In this document: positions 14,844 through 23,438 of the stretch, piece after piece
How the letters are laid out: the number at the start of each line of letters is the position of its first letter
How positions within the stretch are numbered: the stretch's first letter is position 1
From: Chloroflexota bacterium
Lineage (GTDB): Bacteria > Chloroflexota > Anaerolineae > UBA4142
Reading direction: 5' to 3'
NCBI GenBank assembly: GCA_023381515.1
Contig: JAMCQI010000080.1
Location: 1-39,285, forward strand
Length of the DNA: 39,285 nucleotides
Position numbers and translations under genes: made by a program
The notes under the pieces: model-generated
The model's input: only the letters and a program-made list of their open reading frames with translations
Database searches by the model: none
Told to the model about the DNA's origin: nothing

Positions 14844-17438
14844 ATGATCGGCGGGGAATCAAAGATGGAGCCACTTCGTCACATCGGGATCGAGTCAGTG
14901 CCCGAGTCTCCCTGGGGTACGCACTTTTGTTTGTTCTATCGCACCCAACAAGACTTGCTCGACCTCTTGGTCCCCTACTTCAAAACCGGGTTGGAAAACA
15001 ACGAGTTCTGCATGTGGGTGACGTCCGAGCCCTTGCGCTCCGGCGCCGCGCGTCAGGCTCTGCGGTCCGCAGTGAAGGATTTCGACAACTACGAGGGTCG
15101 CGGGCAGATCGAGATTCTCGATTACAGCGAGTGGTATATGCTCTCTGGGCGTTTCGACTCGGGTCGCGTCCTCGCGGGCTGGGTCGAAAAAGAGAAAAGC
15201 GCCGTGCAGCGTGGGTTCGATGGACTGCGGCTCACCGGCAATACCTTCTGGTTGGAAGATGCCGACTGGCAGGCCTTTATCGAGTACGAAGCTGCCGTTG
15301 ACAACGTCATCTCGCAATATCACATGCTTGCTCTCTGTACCTATTCGCTGGACAAATGCGGCGCCTCCGAAGTAATTGATGTGACGAACCAGCACCAATT
15401 CGCTCTGGCCAAGCGCGCGGGCAAATGGGAGAGGGTCGAGAGCGCCGACCGGCGGCGCGTCCAGGAAGCCCAGCGCTATGCCGCCGAATTGGAGCAGCGC
15501 GTCGCGGAGCGGACCTCCCAGCTACATGAACTGAACCTCAACTTGCAGCACGAGAACGCCGAACGGCAGAAGAGGGAGAAGGAACTCGCCAACCTCAACC
15601 GCACCCTGACGGCCCATAAGCGAACCAGCCAGTCCCTAATGCGTGCCGAAGACGAAAAGCAGTACCTGGATCAAGCGTGCCGGATTATCATGGAAGATGG
15701 CGGGCACGCGTTGGTATGGATCGGTTTTGCCGAAAACGATAAGAACAAGTCGGTCCGTGTCGTCGCGTCCGCCGGCTTTGAGGAGAGATACCTCCAGACT
15801 CTCCAGTTAACGTGGGCGGACACGGAGCGCGGCCGCGGGCCCACCGGCGTTGCGATTCGGACGGGTAAGCCGAGCGGATGCCCGAACATGCTCACCGACC
15901 CCCGGTTTGTCCCGTGGAGGGAAGAAGCGCTCAAGCGGGGCTATGCCTCCTCGATGGTGCTTCCCCTATTGTCCAAAGGAAAGGCATTGGGCGTCCTCAC
16001 CATCTACGCGAAAGAGCCCGAGGCGTTTTCGGAGGAGGAAGTGACGCTTTTATCCGACCTGGCGGATGATCTCGCCTATGGCATTACGATGCTCCGGTTG
16101 CGCCAGGCCCATGCTCGGGCCGAATCTGCCCTAAAGCTGAGCGAAAGCCGCTACCGGTCCCTCTTCGAGAGCATGAATGAGGGTTTTGCGCTGCACGAGA
16201 TCCTTTGCGACGAACAAGGCCGGCCGATCGACTATCGGTTTCTCGAACTCAATCCCGCATTTGAGCGGCTCACCGGTCTCAAACGGAAAGAGGTGGCGGG
16301 CCAAACCGCGCGGACGGTGTTACCTCAACTTGAAGATTTCTGGATTGATACCTATGGAAAGGTGGCGCTCACCGGCGAGCCGGTTCACTTTGAGAATTAT
16401 GCCGGGCCGCTCCAACAATCCTACGAGGTCTTTGCGTATTGCCCCACCCCCGGTCAGTTTGCGGTCCTGTTCGTGAACATCACCGAACGCAAGCAAACAG
16501 AAGACCGCATCCGAAAATTGAATCAAGAGCTTGAGCATCAGGCCGAGGAGCTCGAGGCCGCGAATGTTCAGTTGGAAGAGCAAGCGGAAGAGCTGCGCGT
16601 CGCGAACACGAATATCGAGGAAGCGCTGGCGCAGGAGCACGCGGCCCGGGCCGAGGCAGAGGCGCAGCAACGCATCCTCGAACAACGCGAACGGTCCCTC
16701 CAGGTGGCCATGCGCGAAATCGAAAGACTCAATCGCGACTTGGAACAGCGCGCGGGAGAACTGGAGGGAGCGAATAAGGAACTGGAAGCGTTCGCGTATT
16801 CCGTGTCGCATGACCTGCGTACGCCGCTCGCCTCCATGGAAAGCTTTGCGCGTCTCTTGGCCGAAGAATGCGGAGAGCAGTTGTCACCGGAGGGTCAGGC
16901 GTATTTGCGGCTGGTCCGGGACAATACGAGTGCGATGAGCGGGTTGATTGAGGGCCTGCTTTCGTTTTCCCGTACCTCTCGCCAGCCGCTGAAGAAACAG
17001 ACGATCCAGCCGGCCGACGTGGTCCGCCAAGTCCTGACCGACCTGTGCCCCGCTCAAGAGGAGCGTCCGCAGGAGATTGTGATCGGAGACCTCCCCGAGT
17101 GCGAAGCGGACCCGGTGCTCTTCAAGCAAGTGTGGGTGAACTTGCTCTCGAATGCATTCAAGTTTAGCCGGCTGCGGCCAACGCCGCGCATCGAGGTTGG
17201 CTATCGGATCATCGACGGGCGGGGGGCCTACTTTGTCAAGGATAATGGTGTAGGCTTCGACACGGCGCAATTGGACCGCCTCTTCGGAGTCTTTCAGCGG
17301 TTGCATTCAGATGAGGACTATGAGGGAACGGGTGTGGGGCTCGCGATCGTGGATCGCATCATCCGCCGGCATGGCGGCCGCGTGTGGGCTGAAGCCCAAC
17401 TCGACAAGGGCGCCACGTTCTTCTTCACCCTCCCATAG
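14844..17438 (+). CDS. Sensor histidine kinase: MEDS-GAF-PAS-HisKA-HATPase
   Basis: 864 aa, no membrane helix, so a cytoplasmic kinase. Residues about 20-190 form a MEDS (DcmR-type sensory) domain (PWGTHFCLFYRTQQDLLDLL). A coiled coil (210-260) leads to a GAF domain (265-417; GPTGVAIRTGKP, SSMVLPLLSKGKALGVLTIY) and a PAS domain (430-552; YRSLFESMNEGFALHE). A long Glu-rich coiled coil (552-645) precedes the H-box SVSHDLRTPLASMESF with phospho-accepting His656. The ATPase domain shows N-box VWVNLLSNAFKFSR, G1 KDNGVGFD, F-box LFGVFQRLH and G2 GTGVGLAIV. The start is ATG 14844 (AAGGTCAG ahead); ATG 14865 is an alternative. No response regulator gene is adjacent, so the partner is elsewhere. Confidence 0.93.
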   Translation: MIGGESKMEPLRHIGIESVPESPWGTHFCLFYRTQQDLLDLLVPYFKTGLENNEFCMWVTSEPLRSGAARQALRSAVKDFDNYEGRGQIEILDYSEWYMLSGRFDSGRVLAGWVEKEKSAVQRGFDGLRLTGNTFWLEDADWQAFIEYEAAVDNVISQYHMLALCTYSLDKCGASEVIDVTNQHQFALAKRAGKWERVESADRRRVQEAQRYAAELEQRVAERTSQLHELNLNLQHENAERQKREKELANLNRTLTAHKRTSQSLMRAEDEKQYLDQACRIIMEDGGHALVWIGFAENDKNKSVRVVASAGFEERYLQTLQLTWADTERGRGPTGVAIRTGKPSGCPNMLTDPRFVPWREEALKRGYASSMVLPLLSKGKALGVLTIYAKEPEAFSEEEVTLLSDLADDLAYGITMLRLRQAHARAESALKLSESRYRSLFESMNEGFALHEILCDEQGRPIDYRFLELNPAFERLTGLKRKEVAGQTARTVLPQLEDFWIDTYGKVALTGEPVHFENYAGPLQQSYEVFAYCPTPGQFAVLFVNITERKQTEDRIRKLNQELEHQAEELEAANVQLEEQAEELRVANTNIEEALAQEHAARAEAEAQQRILEQRERSLQVAMREIERLNRDLEQRAGELEGANKELEAFAYSVSHDLRTPLASMESFARLLAEECGEQLSPEGQAYLRLVRDNTSAMSGLIEGLLSFSRTSRQPLKKQTIQPADVVRQVLTDLCPAQEERPQEIVIGDLPECEADPVLFKQVWVNLLSNAFKFSRLRPTPRIEVGYRIIDGRGAYFVKDNGVGFDTAQLDRLFGVFQRLHSDEDYEGTGVGLAIVDRIIRRHGGRVWAEAQLDKGATFFFTLP

Positions 17439-17483
17439 GGAGGTGAAGCCTTTGCACAAGGAGACGATTAGGGTGCGAGTCTT

Positions 17484-17556
17484 GTCCGGTTGATTTCGAC
17501 CGGACTAGGCCAAGACCGGAAACCAGGACTGGCGCGGCCGAGCCGCGCCAGTTTGT
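17484..17556 (+). terminator. Hairpins and probable terminator after the kinase gene
   Basis: In the 305-bp gap 17439-17743, GTCCGGT (17484-17490) pairs with ACCGGAC (17499-17505). Further on ACTGGCGCGGC (17528-17538) pairs perfectly with GCCGCGCCAGT (17542-17552) around a 3-nt loop, followed by TTGT. The second, an 11-bp GC-rich stem with a short T-run, is the likely end of the kinase transcript. Confidence 0.6.
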
Positions 17557-17645
17557 ATCTCGCACCTTCATGGACCCGTATCGGCGAGCTTAGCGGTCGA
17601 CTCCGCTCGAATCTTGCAACAGTCGGCTCCTCTCAGCAGCCGGCG

Positions 17646-17674
17646 TTGCGCCGCCTTCAAGGCTGTGCTATCAT
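17646..17674 (+). promoter_or_regulatory. Promoter of the SEC-C/TPR gene
   Basis: TTGCGC (17646-17651), 17-bp spacer, TATCAT (17669-17674), about 70 bp before the start codon. Confidence 0.5.
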
Positions 17675-17699
17675 TGTTTTTCGTTGGGATTGGCGTGGG

Positions 17700-17720
17700 A
17701 CGCGGGCCGACGGCCCGCGT
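17700..17720 (+). promoter_or_regulatory. Perfect GC-rich hairpin in the SEC-C gene leader
   Basis: ACGCGGGCC (17700-17708) pairs perfectly with GGCCCGCGT (17712-17720) around GAC. It ends 23 bp before the start codon and 9 bp before the ribosome site GGGAGGCG, so it could hold back translation. There is no T-run. Confidence 0.45.
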
Positions 17721-17743
17721 CGGAGAATCGGGAGGCGTAGGCG

Positions 17744-20281
17744 ATGGCGAGATTGGGACGCAATGACCCCTGCTGGTGCGGGAGCGGTAAAAAATACAAA
17801 AACTGCCACATGCGCGAGGACGAGCGCGCCGAGAGCCGGAAACTCGTCACGCGCAACCTGATCGAACGGCTCAACGAATATGCGCTGCAGCGCGAATTCC
17901 GGGCGGATTTCGAGAGCGCGTTCGAGTTCTATTTCGGCCGGAAGATGCAAGTGGAAGATGACGCCGAAGGGGCGATGGAACTGGAACGTGCGCTCGACTA
18001 TTTCGTTTACGATTATCGCCTCCCCGATGGGCAGCGTATCATCGAGCGCTTTTTGGCGGAGCACGGCCAGCGCCTGACACCCGACGAACGCGCGCTCGTC
18101 GAGGACTGGCGGCATTCGCGGCAGACGGCGTTCGAAGTGATCGCCGTCGAGCGCGGGGTCGGGGCGCGCTTGAGCGACCTCGTCAGCGGCGAAGAGTTCG
18201 ACGTGGTGGAACAACGCGGGACGCAGGACCTGAGCCGCTGGGAAATTGTTGTTTCGCGGCTCTTGCACGTCCGGGACCACTATGAATTGGCCGGCGCGTC
18301 GGGAATGCGCTTGCCGTCCGGCCATCGCGATTGGCTGCGCGGTTACCTCGAGGAGCAGTGGGACCACTATCGAATCAACCATCCCGAGGCCGACTATGAA
18401 GAATTTCTGCATGCCTCGAGCCAACTGCTCAACCGCTTTATCGAAGACGAAATCCTCCCCGCCGCCAGCAGACCGCCCACCGTCGTCACGGCCGAAGGGG
18501 ACCTCAGCGAGTTCGGAACGGCGACGTTCGACGTGGTCGATTCTCCTGCCGCGCTCGCGGGCTTGCGCGCGGCAGAAGAATTCAGCGGAGACGGCGAGGA
18601 GGACGAGTCAGGAACCCTTTCGTTCAGTTGGCGAGAAATCGGCGCGTCGGTCGAGTTCTTGCGCGCGCATGGGCCCGAGTTCGAGCATAAACAAGCCATC
18701 GGCGCCGAGCGGGGCGGCGTTCGCAGCCTGGGAAATCTGTCGCTCACGCACGAGACGCTGACGCTCGAAGCGACCTCGCGGCGGCGTTTGGAAGCGGGCA
18801 AGGCGTTGCTCGCGGCGCGACTGGGCCGCGCGATCCGGCACCGCGCGGATGAGATCAAATCCATGGACGAGATGCTTGCGCAGCGAGCTGCCGAGCCTCA
18901 GGAAGAAGCGGCCGAGGAAGAAATGCCCGCCGAAGTGGAGGCGATGCAAGCGGAGATGGCGGGGCAGTACCACCGCCAATGGCTCGACCAGGCGGTTCCC
19001 GCGCTCGACGGGCAAACCCCGCGCGATGCCGTGAAAACTTTCGGGGGACGCGTGCGGGTGATGCGCTTGCTGAAAGAGTTCGAGGCGGCGGAAGATCGCG
19101 CGACGCAGGCGGGCCATTTTTCAATGGACGTGGGCGAATTGAAGAGAGAGTTGGGCATCACCGATCAGGATTTGCTTCAAGAATCGCGGCTCGAAGACCG
19201 GATGAAAGAGGCGCTCGACGAAATGTTCGAGCTGACGCATGAGGATCGCGTGGACGCGGCGCTGGCCGCGTGGCGAGGCTTTCGGGCCAAGTACCCGCTG
19301 TCGAGCCTGGAGGAGCTGGAATTCGCCGAGATATGGGACCTGGTCGAGCTCGTCGACGAGAGTTTGACGAACCTGGGGTACCGTCTAGCCGCCCTCAAGC
19401 GCTATGACGAGGCGCTGGCGCTCCTGCAAGAATACCTCGCGCTCGGCCCGGTCGACCCTAAGGCCATCCGCGCCGATATGGCCGAAATGCGGGTGGAGCG
19501 CGGTGAAGTCGAGCAAGGGGTACACGACCTTGAGCAACTCGTGGCCGAGGCCCCGGAGAGTTTCGAGGCGGTCATTATCCTTGCCGATGTTCAGCGCCAC
19601 CTCTTGAATCGCCCGGACGATGCTATCCAAACGCTCCGCCATGGGCTGGACCGGGTGGAGGAGGACTGGCGGGGCGAAGTTTATAGCGAGATTCTCGAAA
19701 CCTATCTGGAATTCAATCGTCTGGATCAAGCGGAAGAGTTCTGGCACGCCGAGAACGATGCGGAGGACGAGGAGGACAAGGATTACCTGGGCTGGGCCAA
19801 GATCATGCTCGCGCGCGTCGACCTGGAGGCGGCCCGCGCGAGCGTGGAGAGGATCCGAGAAGAGACTCCGCGCGCCTATTGGCTGGGGGTGGTGGAGGCG
19901 CGCGCGGGCAATTTCGAAAAGGCGAGTGAGTTGTGGGCGAAAGACCTTAAAGAGCCCGAGTTTGACGATTGGATTCTGTGGGTCCATTGGGCGGAATTGC
20001 GACTGCGCCTTCACCAGGTCGATCAAGTGATCGAGAAGGTGGATCCACGCAAGCTGCACGCGACGGCCACGGGTTATTGGTACCTGGCGCTCGCCTATGC
20101 GGCGAAAGGAGACCCCACCCGGGCCGCCGAGTGGGCGCGCGCGGCACGGGCAGAAATGGAGCAGCGGTCACGCCGGAGCTCCTTTGCCACCCTCGAGCGC
20201 GAGGTGCGCGAATTGGCGGACACGCTGGGCCTGTCCGAGGCCGCGCGCCAGCCGTTAAGCCTTTCGGAGGCGCTCCAATGA
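17744..20281 (+). CDS. SEC-C metal-binding and TPR-repeat protein
   Basis: 845 aa. The N-terminus MARLGRNDPCWCGSGKKYKN gives a SEC-C zinc motif (Cys10, Cys12, Cys21, His22), like the end of SecA. The rest is acidic and helical; TPR-like helical pairs dominate residues about 480-830 (for example LGYRLAALKRYDEALALLQE, EYLALGPVDPKAIRADMAEM, ATGYWYLALAYAAKGDPTRA). Such SEC-C/TPR proteins are common in environmental bacteria and their function is not established; the zinc motif may dock on ribosome or SecB-like partners. Start ATG 17744 with GGGAGGCG upstream. Its stop overlaps (ATGA) the start of the broken gene at 20278, once a coupled pair. Confidence 0.85.
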   Translation: MARLGRNDPCWCGSGKKYKNCHMREDERAESRKLVTRNLIERLNEYALQREFRADFESAFEFYFGRKMQVEDDAEGAMELERALDYFVYDYRLPDGQRIIERFLAEHGQRLTPDERALVEDWRHSRQTAFEVIAVERGVGARLSDLVSGEEFDVVEQRGTQDLSRWEIVVSRLLHVRDHYELAGASGMRLPSGHRDWLRGYLEEQWDHYRINHPEADYEEFLHASSQLLNRFIEDEILPAASRPPTVVTAEGDLSEFGTATFDVVDSPAALAGLRAAEEFSGDGEEDESGTLSFSWREIGASVEFLRAHGPEFEHKQAIGAERGGVRSLGNLSLTHETLTLEATSRRRLEAGKALLAARLGRAIRHRADEIKSMDEMLAQRAAEPQEEAAEEEMPAEVEAMQAEMAGQYHRQWLDQAVPALDGQTPRDAVKTFGGRVRVMRLLKEFEAAEDRATQAGHFSMDVGELKRELGITDQDLLQESRLEDRMKEALDEMFELTHEDRVDAALAAWRGFRAKYPLSSLEELEFAEIWDLVELVDESLTNLGYRLAALKRYDEALALLQEYLALGPVDPKAIRADMAEMRVERGEVEQGVHDLEQLVAEAPESFEAVIILADVQRHLLNRPDDAIQTLRHGLDRVEEDWRGEVYSEILETYLEFNRLDQAEEFWHAENDAEDEEDKDYLGWAKIMLARVDLEAARASVERIREETPRAYWLGVVEARAGNFEKASELWAKDLKEPEFDDWILWVHWAELRLRLHQVDQVIEKVDPRKLHATATGYWYLALAYAAKGDPTRAAEWARAARAEMEQRSRRSSFATLEREVRELADTLGLSEAARQPLSLSEALQ

Positions 20282-20397
20282 CGAATTATGTTCCACCGGT
20301 CGACAAGCCTCCTACGCTTGGCGATCCATGAGACCGGGAGGAGTGGCAAGATTATCGTGACCTGAGCCTTGGCGAGGAGCATATTCCCAACGGCGTC
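20278..20397 (+). pseudogene. Broken partner gene of the SEC-C protein (in-frame TGA, 3' truncated)
   Basis: The frame starts at the ATGA overlap with the SEC-C gene: MTNYVPPVDKPPTLGDP, then TGA at 20329-20331, then without shift DREEWQDYRDLSLGEEHIP. I recognise this as the N-terminus of a HEAT-repeat-like protein that often follows SEC-C genes (start of the type PPVDKLLTLGD..., then LGLGPEHIPDLIRM). The TGA is what a single C-to-T change in CGA (Arg) would give. After HIP the similarity stops and an unrelated sequence begins, so most of the gene is gone. Confidence 0.6.
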
Positions 20398-20806
20398 GCC
20401 GTCGAGGTTCTTGATTCAGCGCCATCGCAGGGCTCCGGTCAACCCTCGCAGGGTCCGGCGGATCCCAACTGTGGGCTCCCCCTTCATTGCGTCCTTCGAC
20501 GCCAATCCCACGCAGGTCACCGCAGGGCAAGCCTCGACGTTGAGCTGGGGCCTCGGCTCGAACGCGAACAGCGCCGTAATCGACCAGGGGATTGGCGGAG
20601 TGGCAACGCCTAGATCCACGGTGGTTCAAGTCGGGCAGACGACGACGTTTACGATGGTCGCGACCGGGTGTGGGGGCACGGTGACCAAGCAGGCGACCAT
20701 CACCGTCAGCGCCAATCCACCAGGACCCGACCCGGCGATGAATCTTGGCGTCAAGGCATTCCAGGAGGATGTGAACCCGGCGATCTCGCCGGCAATGTCT
20801 GTGTGA
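20398..20806 (+). pseudogene. Fragment of a secreted Ig-like module protein, frameshifted
   Basis: The stretch GSPFIASFDANPTQVTAGQA, then STLSWGLGSNANSAVIDQGI, GGVATPRSTVVQVGQTTTF and TGCGGTVTKQATITVSANPP is a complete Ig-like domain of the kind seen in Chloroflexota secreted proteins. Upstream the matching frame is different (VLDSAPSQGSGQPSQGPADP); loss of one base in the C-run at 20464-20466 would join it to TVGSPFIASF. No start codon or signal peptide survives and the C-terminus is cut off at 20806. It is fused to the SEC-C partner remnant. The gene-less stretch continues to the promoter at 20833. Confidence 0.55.
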
Positions 20807-20832
20807 CCGTCCCACACCGGGTACGGCCGCCT

Positions 20833-20860
20833 TTGACTGGAATGGGAATCGTCGTATACT
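20833..20860 (+). promoter_or_regulatory. Promoter of the phosphodiesterase gene
   Basis: TTGACT (20833-20838), 16-bp spacer, TATACT (20855-20860). The transcript would start near 20867 and cross the hairpin at 20902-20947 before the start codon at 20979. Confidence 0.6.
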
Positions 20861-20901
20861 CGAGACGCAAGCCGGCGCGCGGATTTCTTGATAGGACGCA
20901 C

Positions 20902-20947
20902 GCACCTGTCGTTTGACGCAGTCATGAGCGTTGATGACAGGCTTTTT
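20902..20947 (+). promoter_or_regulatory. Leader hairpin with T-run (attenuator-like), copy 1
   Basis: GCACCTGTCGTTTGACGCA (20902-20920) forms the left arm. CCTGTC pairs with GACAGG (20936-20941), ACGC with GCGT (20928-20931), and TTTTT follows at 20943-20947. The element lies between the promoter and the ribosome site of the phosphodiesterase gene, so it can end transcription early. The same 19-nt arm recurs at 34661-34679 before another gene. Confidence 0.6.
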
Positions 20948-20978
20948 GTTGGGGGCGTATGCCTGAAGGGAGCAAGCC

Positions 20979-22466
20979 ATGCTGACCTCAACCAAACGAA
21001 CGGCTCTGCCAGTACTCGCCTGGGTCGTGCTCATCCACGCCTTGCTCTTTTTGTCGTTCTGGCTGACGAACAGTCTCTTTTACTCCGAAGTGAACGACTA
21101 TTTAGCCAATCTCCTCGGGGTAAGCTACGATTTCATCAGCCTCTGCCTTTTGATTGCCAGTGCCGTAGGCGTGTGGAGTCTCGCCCGGTTGGTGGTTCAC
21201 CGATTGAGGTTGCGACCTCCTTTGCAGGCTCTCACAGCCTGGCTGTACGGCGTCGTCGCGTTGATCTTTCTAGTCTTCTTCTACGGCAGTTTTTGGTACC
21301 TGTTTCGCCAGTCCCCCGTTCAAGGACCGCGTCTCGCCCAGATGCTCCTCTATTTCCGCATCGTCCTCGACCCGATAATACTCTTTGCGGTTACTTGTCT
21401 CGCAGCGCTGTGGGCGACGCGGCGCCTGTCCTCACGAAAACCCGCCAGCTTTAGAGCATACCTCTCTATCATCGCGCCTGCCGCAGTGCTGTGTGCCGTC
21501 CTCTGGGCCATCCCGCTCATTTATCCACCCGATTCGGTGTATGCGGGCACGCTTCCGGCCAAGCCGCTGGTGATCGCCCATCGCGGCGCGTCGATGCTCG
21601 CGCCCGAAAATACGCTCGCGGCGATGGAACGCGCGGCGGCGCTCGGCGTCTATGGGGTAGAGACCGATCTGAGCCTCAGCCGTGACGGAATTCCGTTCTT
21701 GATGCATGACACGACCTTAAAGAGGACGACGAACGTGGCCGCGATCTTTCCGGGACGCGAGAAGAACAAGGCGGAAAATTTCAGCATCGCGGAGGTAAGG
21801 GAGCTGAACGCCGGGGACTGGTTTGTAGTGACAGATCCTTATCACACGATTGCCAGCGGCGCTGTTCCGGCCGCGCAAGTGGCGGAATATGAGCAGCAGA
21901 AGGTGCCCACACTGGCAGAGGAACTGCAAGTCGTGCGCCAGCACCGGCTCATCTTTATCTTTGATCTGAAAGAGTTGGCCGCCCCGGCGCCCACCGGCCA
22001 ATCGTTTTTCGATATTGTCTTCCGCGAGATTCATGCGGCGGGCATCGACTCTCAGGTATGGTTCCTAGTCGATCAAAACCAACTGAAAGTGATCCGAGCA
22101 GAGGCTCCGGCGATGCGGCCCGCTTTCGGGGCCGATTTTCAGCAGCCGCCGGGCGCAGGAGAATTGAAAGCGCAGGGGTACGAGATCGTGAACGCGGAGT
22201 ACGGTCTGTCGAAGGCGTGGATCAAGAAATACCAGGCCGCCGGGTTATGGGTGAACCTGTACACGATCGACGAGCCGTGGCAGTATTCCCGCTTGTGGCT
22301 CCTCGGCGTCGACTCGACCACCTCGAGCAATGCTCAGGCCCTGCTCGCGCTGAACCAGCCGCTGCTCAGCCTACCGTATTCGCAATATCTGCTGGTTTGG
22401 GGAGCGGTCGGCCTATTGTGCTTGGGGGTGCTGGTTGGGGTGACGCTGCGGAGTATGCGGGGCTGA
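20979..22466 (+). CDS. Membrane-anchored glycerophosphodiester phosphodiesterase
   Basis: 495 aa. Five N-terminal membrane helices (residues about 10-185) and one at the C-terminus (about 468-490) flank a GDPD TIM-barrel. The catalytic signature is complete: His201-Arg202 in IAHRGASMLAPENT, Glu228 and Asp230 in GVETDLSLSRDG, and His243 in FLMHDTTLKRT. It hydrolyses glycerophosphodiesters to glycerol 3-phosphate and an alcohol, using a metal ion; the barrel probably faces outside the membrane. It differs from cytosolic UgpQ by its membrane domain. Start ATG 20979 with GAAGGGAG upstream. Its expression may be controlled by the leader hairpin. Confidence 0.92.
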   Translation: MLTSTKRTALPVLAWVVLIHALLFLSFWLTNSLFYSEVNDYLANLLGVSYDFISLCLLIASAVGVWSLARLVVHRLRLRPPLQALTAWLYGVVALIFLVFFYGSFWYLFRQSPVQGPRLAQMLLYFRIVLDPIILFAVTCLAALWATRRLSSRKPASFRAYLSIIAPAAVLCAVLWAIPLIYPPDSVYAGTLPAKPLVIAHRGASMLAPENTLAAMERAAALGVYGVETDLSLSRDGIPFLMHDTTLKRTTNVAAIFPGREKNKAENFSIAEVRELNAGDWFVVTDPYHTIASGAVPAAQVAEYEQQKVPTLAEELQVVRQHRLIFIFDLKELAAPAPTGQSFFDIVFREIHAAGIDSQVWFLVDQNQLKVIRAEAPAMRPAFGADFQQPPGAGELKAQGYEIVNAEYGLSKAWIKKYQAAGLWVNLYTIDEPWQYSRLWLLGVDSTTSSNAQALLALNQPLLSLPYSQYLLVWGAVGLLCLGVLVGVTLRSMRG

Positions 22467-22506
22467 CGATTCAGAGGCAACAGCGCGAGGTTCAGGAGAC
22501 TCGTCG

Positions 22507-22611
22507 TTAGGATCGATCCTCTTGAGCCGTAAGAACATCAATGTCTCTCAGCCGCAATCCCGTCGCGATGGCTCGATGGACATGCTCGTCCATGTAAATT
22601 GCGATGCTCAA
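22507..22611 (-). pseudogene. DUF5615 PIN-like toxin, truncated copy
   Basis: From TTG 22611 the frame reads LSIAIYMDEHVHRAIATGLR and then LRDIDVLTAQEDRS before TAA at 22507-22509. This is the first 34 residues of the DUF5615 protein that is intact at 24489-24836 (SVAIYMDEHFHRAITTTLRL). The C-terminal two thirds are missing, cut at the junction with sequence behind the phosphodiesterase gene. The first conserved Asp of the PIN-like fold (MDEH) remains but the later acidic residues are lost, so it cannot work as a nuclease. Confidence 0.8.
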
Positions 22612-22768
22612 AGCACAAGCTCTTGTCGGGGCCACCTCGCTGCAAGAGGAGATGGCCCCGCTTCTCGACTCACTTGTTCTGAAAATGCTAGGCTGTGTTG
22701 GATCTCCGCGCCCAGCTCCTCTTTATGATCCGAGTAACACGCAAGCGCAGAATGGACTTGTCCCAATG
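22608..22768 (-). pseudogene. DUF433 antitoxin, C-terminal half only
   Basis: The reading LGQVHSALACYSDHKEELGA then EIQHSLAFSEQVSREAGPSP and LAARWPRQELVL matches residues about 55-106 of the intact antitoxin at 24833-25153. Its TGA overlaps the TTG of the truncated toxin as in the intact pair. The N-terminal half is replaced by unrelated sequence at about 22769. Confidence 0.8.
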
Positions 22769-22790
22769 CCACTCTGTTTGCGCTACTCCG

Positions 22791-22922
22791 GTCGATCTAT
22801 TGGTTCAGAAGTCTCATCGCGGTGTTCGGGAGACTCGTCAACGCTCGTCGAAAGCTTGACGGACCTTCGAATTGCGCATAGAATTGCTGGAGATGCGATG
22901 AGGGCTGGTCTGCCATGCCGAA
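22791..22922. repeat. About 130-bp direct repeat, copy A
   Basis: It matches 25313-25442 in the same orientation, with about ten substitutions and one 2-bp gap (roughly 90% identity); the longest exact block is about 36 bp (ACTCGTCAACGCTCGTCGAA and on). Weaker similarity extends left to about 22772. In both places it lies just right of a minus-strand DUF433-DUF5615 module. Confidence 0.85.
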
Positions 22923-23110
22923 CACCGCGCTAGAGATGATCGCAAAAGCGAGGAGGAGGCGACTGACTGGATTACGGACCGAACGATCGGCAATGGAACC
23001 AGCACGGGGTATCCTGTCATTGAAGAGGATGGCGATGAGGAATAGAGGCCATGACGGCCCATAGTAAAGCGATTCCTGGATCGTCGGCAACAGGACGCGG
23101 GCCGGAGACG
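22923..23110 (-). other. Possible remnant of a membrane-protein gene
   Basis: The gap 22923-23120 has no intact gene. On the minus strand one frame reads ESLYYGPSWPLFLIAILFND and SRLLLAFAIISSAVFGM, two hydrophobic helices with a charged connector (RIPRAGSIADRSVRNPV), and runs on into the direct repeat. It looks like the interior of an integral membrane protein but has no start, and I cannot name a family. Confidence 0.25.
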
Positions 23111-23120
23111 AGGGATTCAG

Positions 23121-23438
23121 ATGACGACCATAAATGAAGTAGTGAGGAAATGCCGAGAGGCTCTTGAAAGCCATTATGGCTCCCAGTTCAAGGGTCTGAT
23201 TCTCTATGGATCCGTGGCACGCAACCAAGCTGGTCCAACGAGTGACATCGATCTACTTGTTTTGTTAAGCAAACCCTTTGACTATTTTTCAGAGCTTCGC
23301 CAAATCATCGACGTTCTATATCCCATTCAATTGGAATCAGAGCAACTCATTTCCGCCAAGCCGGTTCCCCTGGATGAATTTGAGCGTGGGAGCGTTCAAC
23401 TCTATCGAAATGCAAAACGAGAGGGGATACCTGCATGA
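23121..23438 (+). CDS. MNT-type nucleotidyltransferase (antitoxin of MNT/HEPN pair)
   Basis: 105 aa minimal nucleotidyltransferase. The active-site motif GLILYGSVARNQAGPTSDID carries GS-x10-D-x-D, the signature of pol-beta-like transferases. In MntA/HepT-type systems the MNT protein neutralises its HEPN partner by adding AMP to a tyrosine. The start ATG 23121 is preceded by GAGGGA. Its stop overlaps the HEPN start by 4 bp (ATGA), which fixes the pair as one unit. Confidence 0.9.
   Translation: MTTINEVVRKCREALESHYGSQFKGLILYGSVARNQAGPTSDIDLLVLLSKPFDYFSELRQIIDVLYPIQLESEQLISAKPVPLDEFERGSVQLYRNAKREGIPA

Noticed and set aside
22797..23228. 143-codon membrane protein gene on the minus strand
   Set aside because: The frame crosses the direct repeat and the MNT gene; substitutions between repeat copies are not mainly silent, so at best the middle is a remnant.
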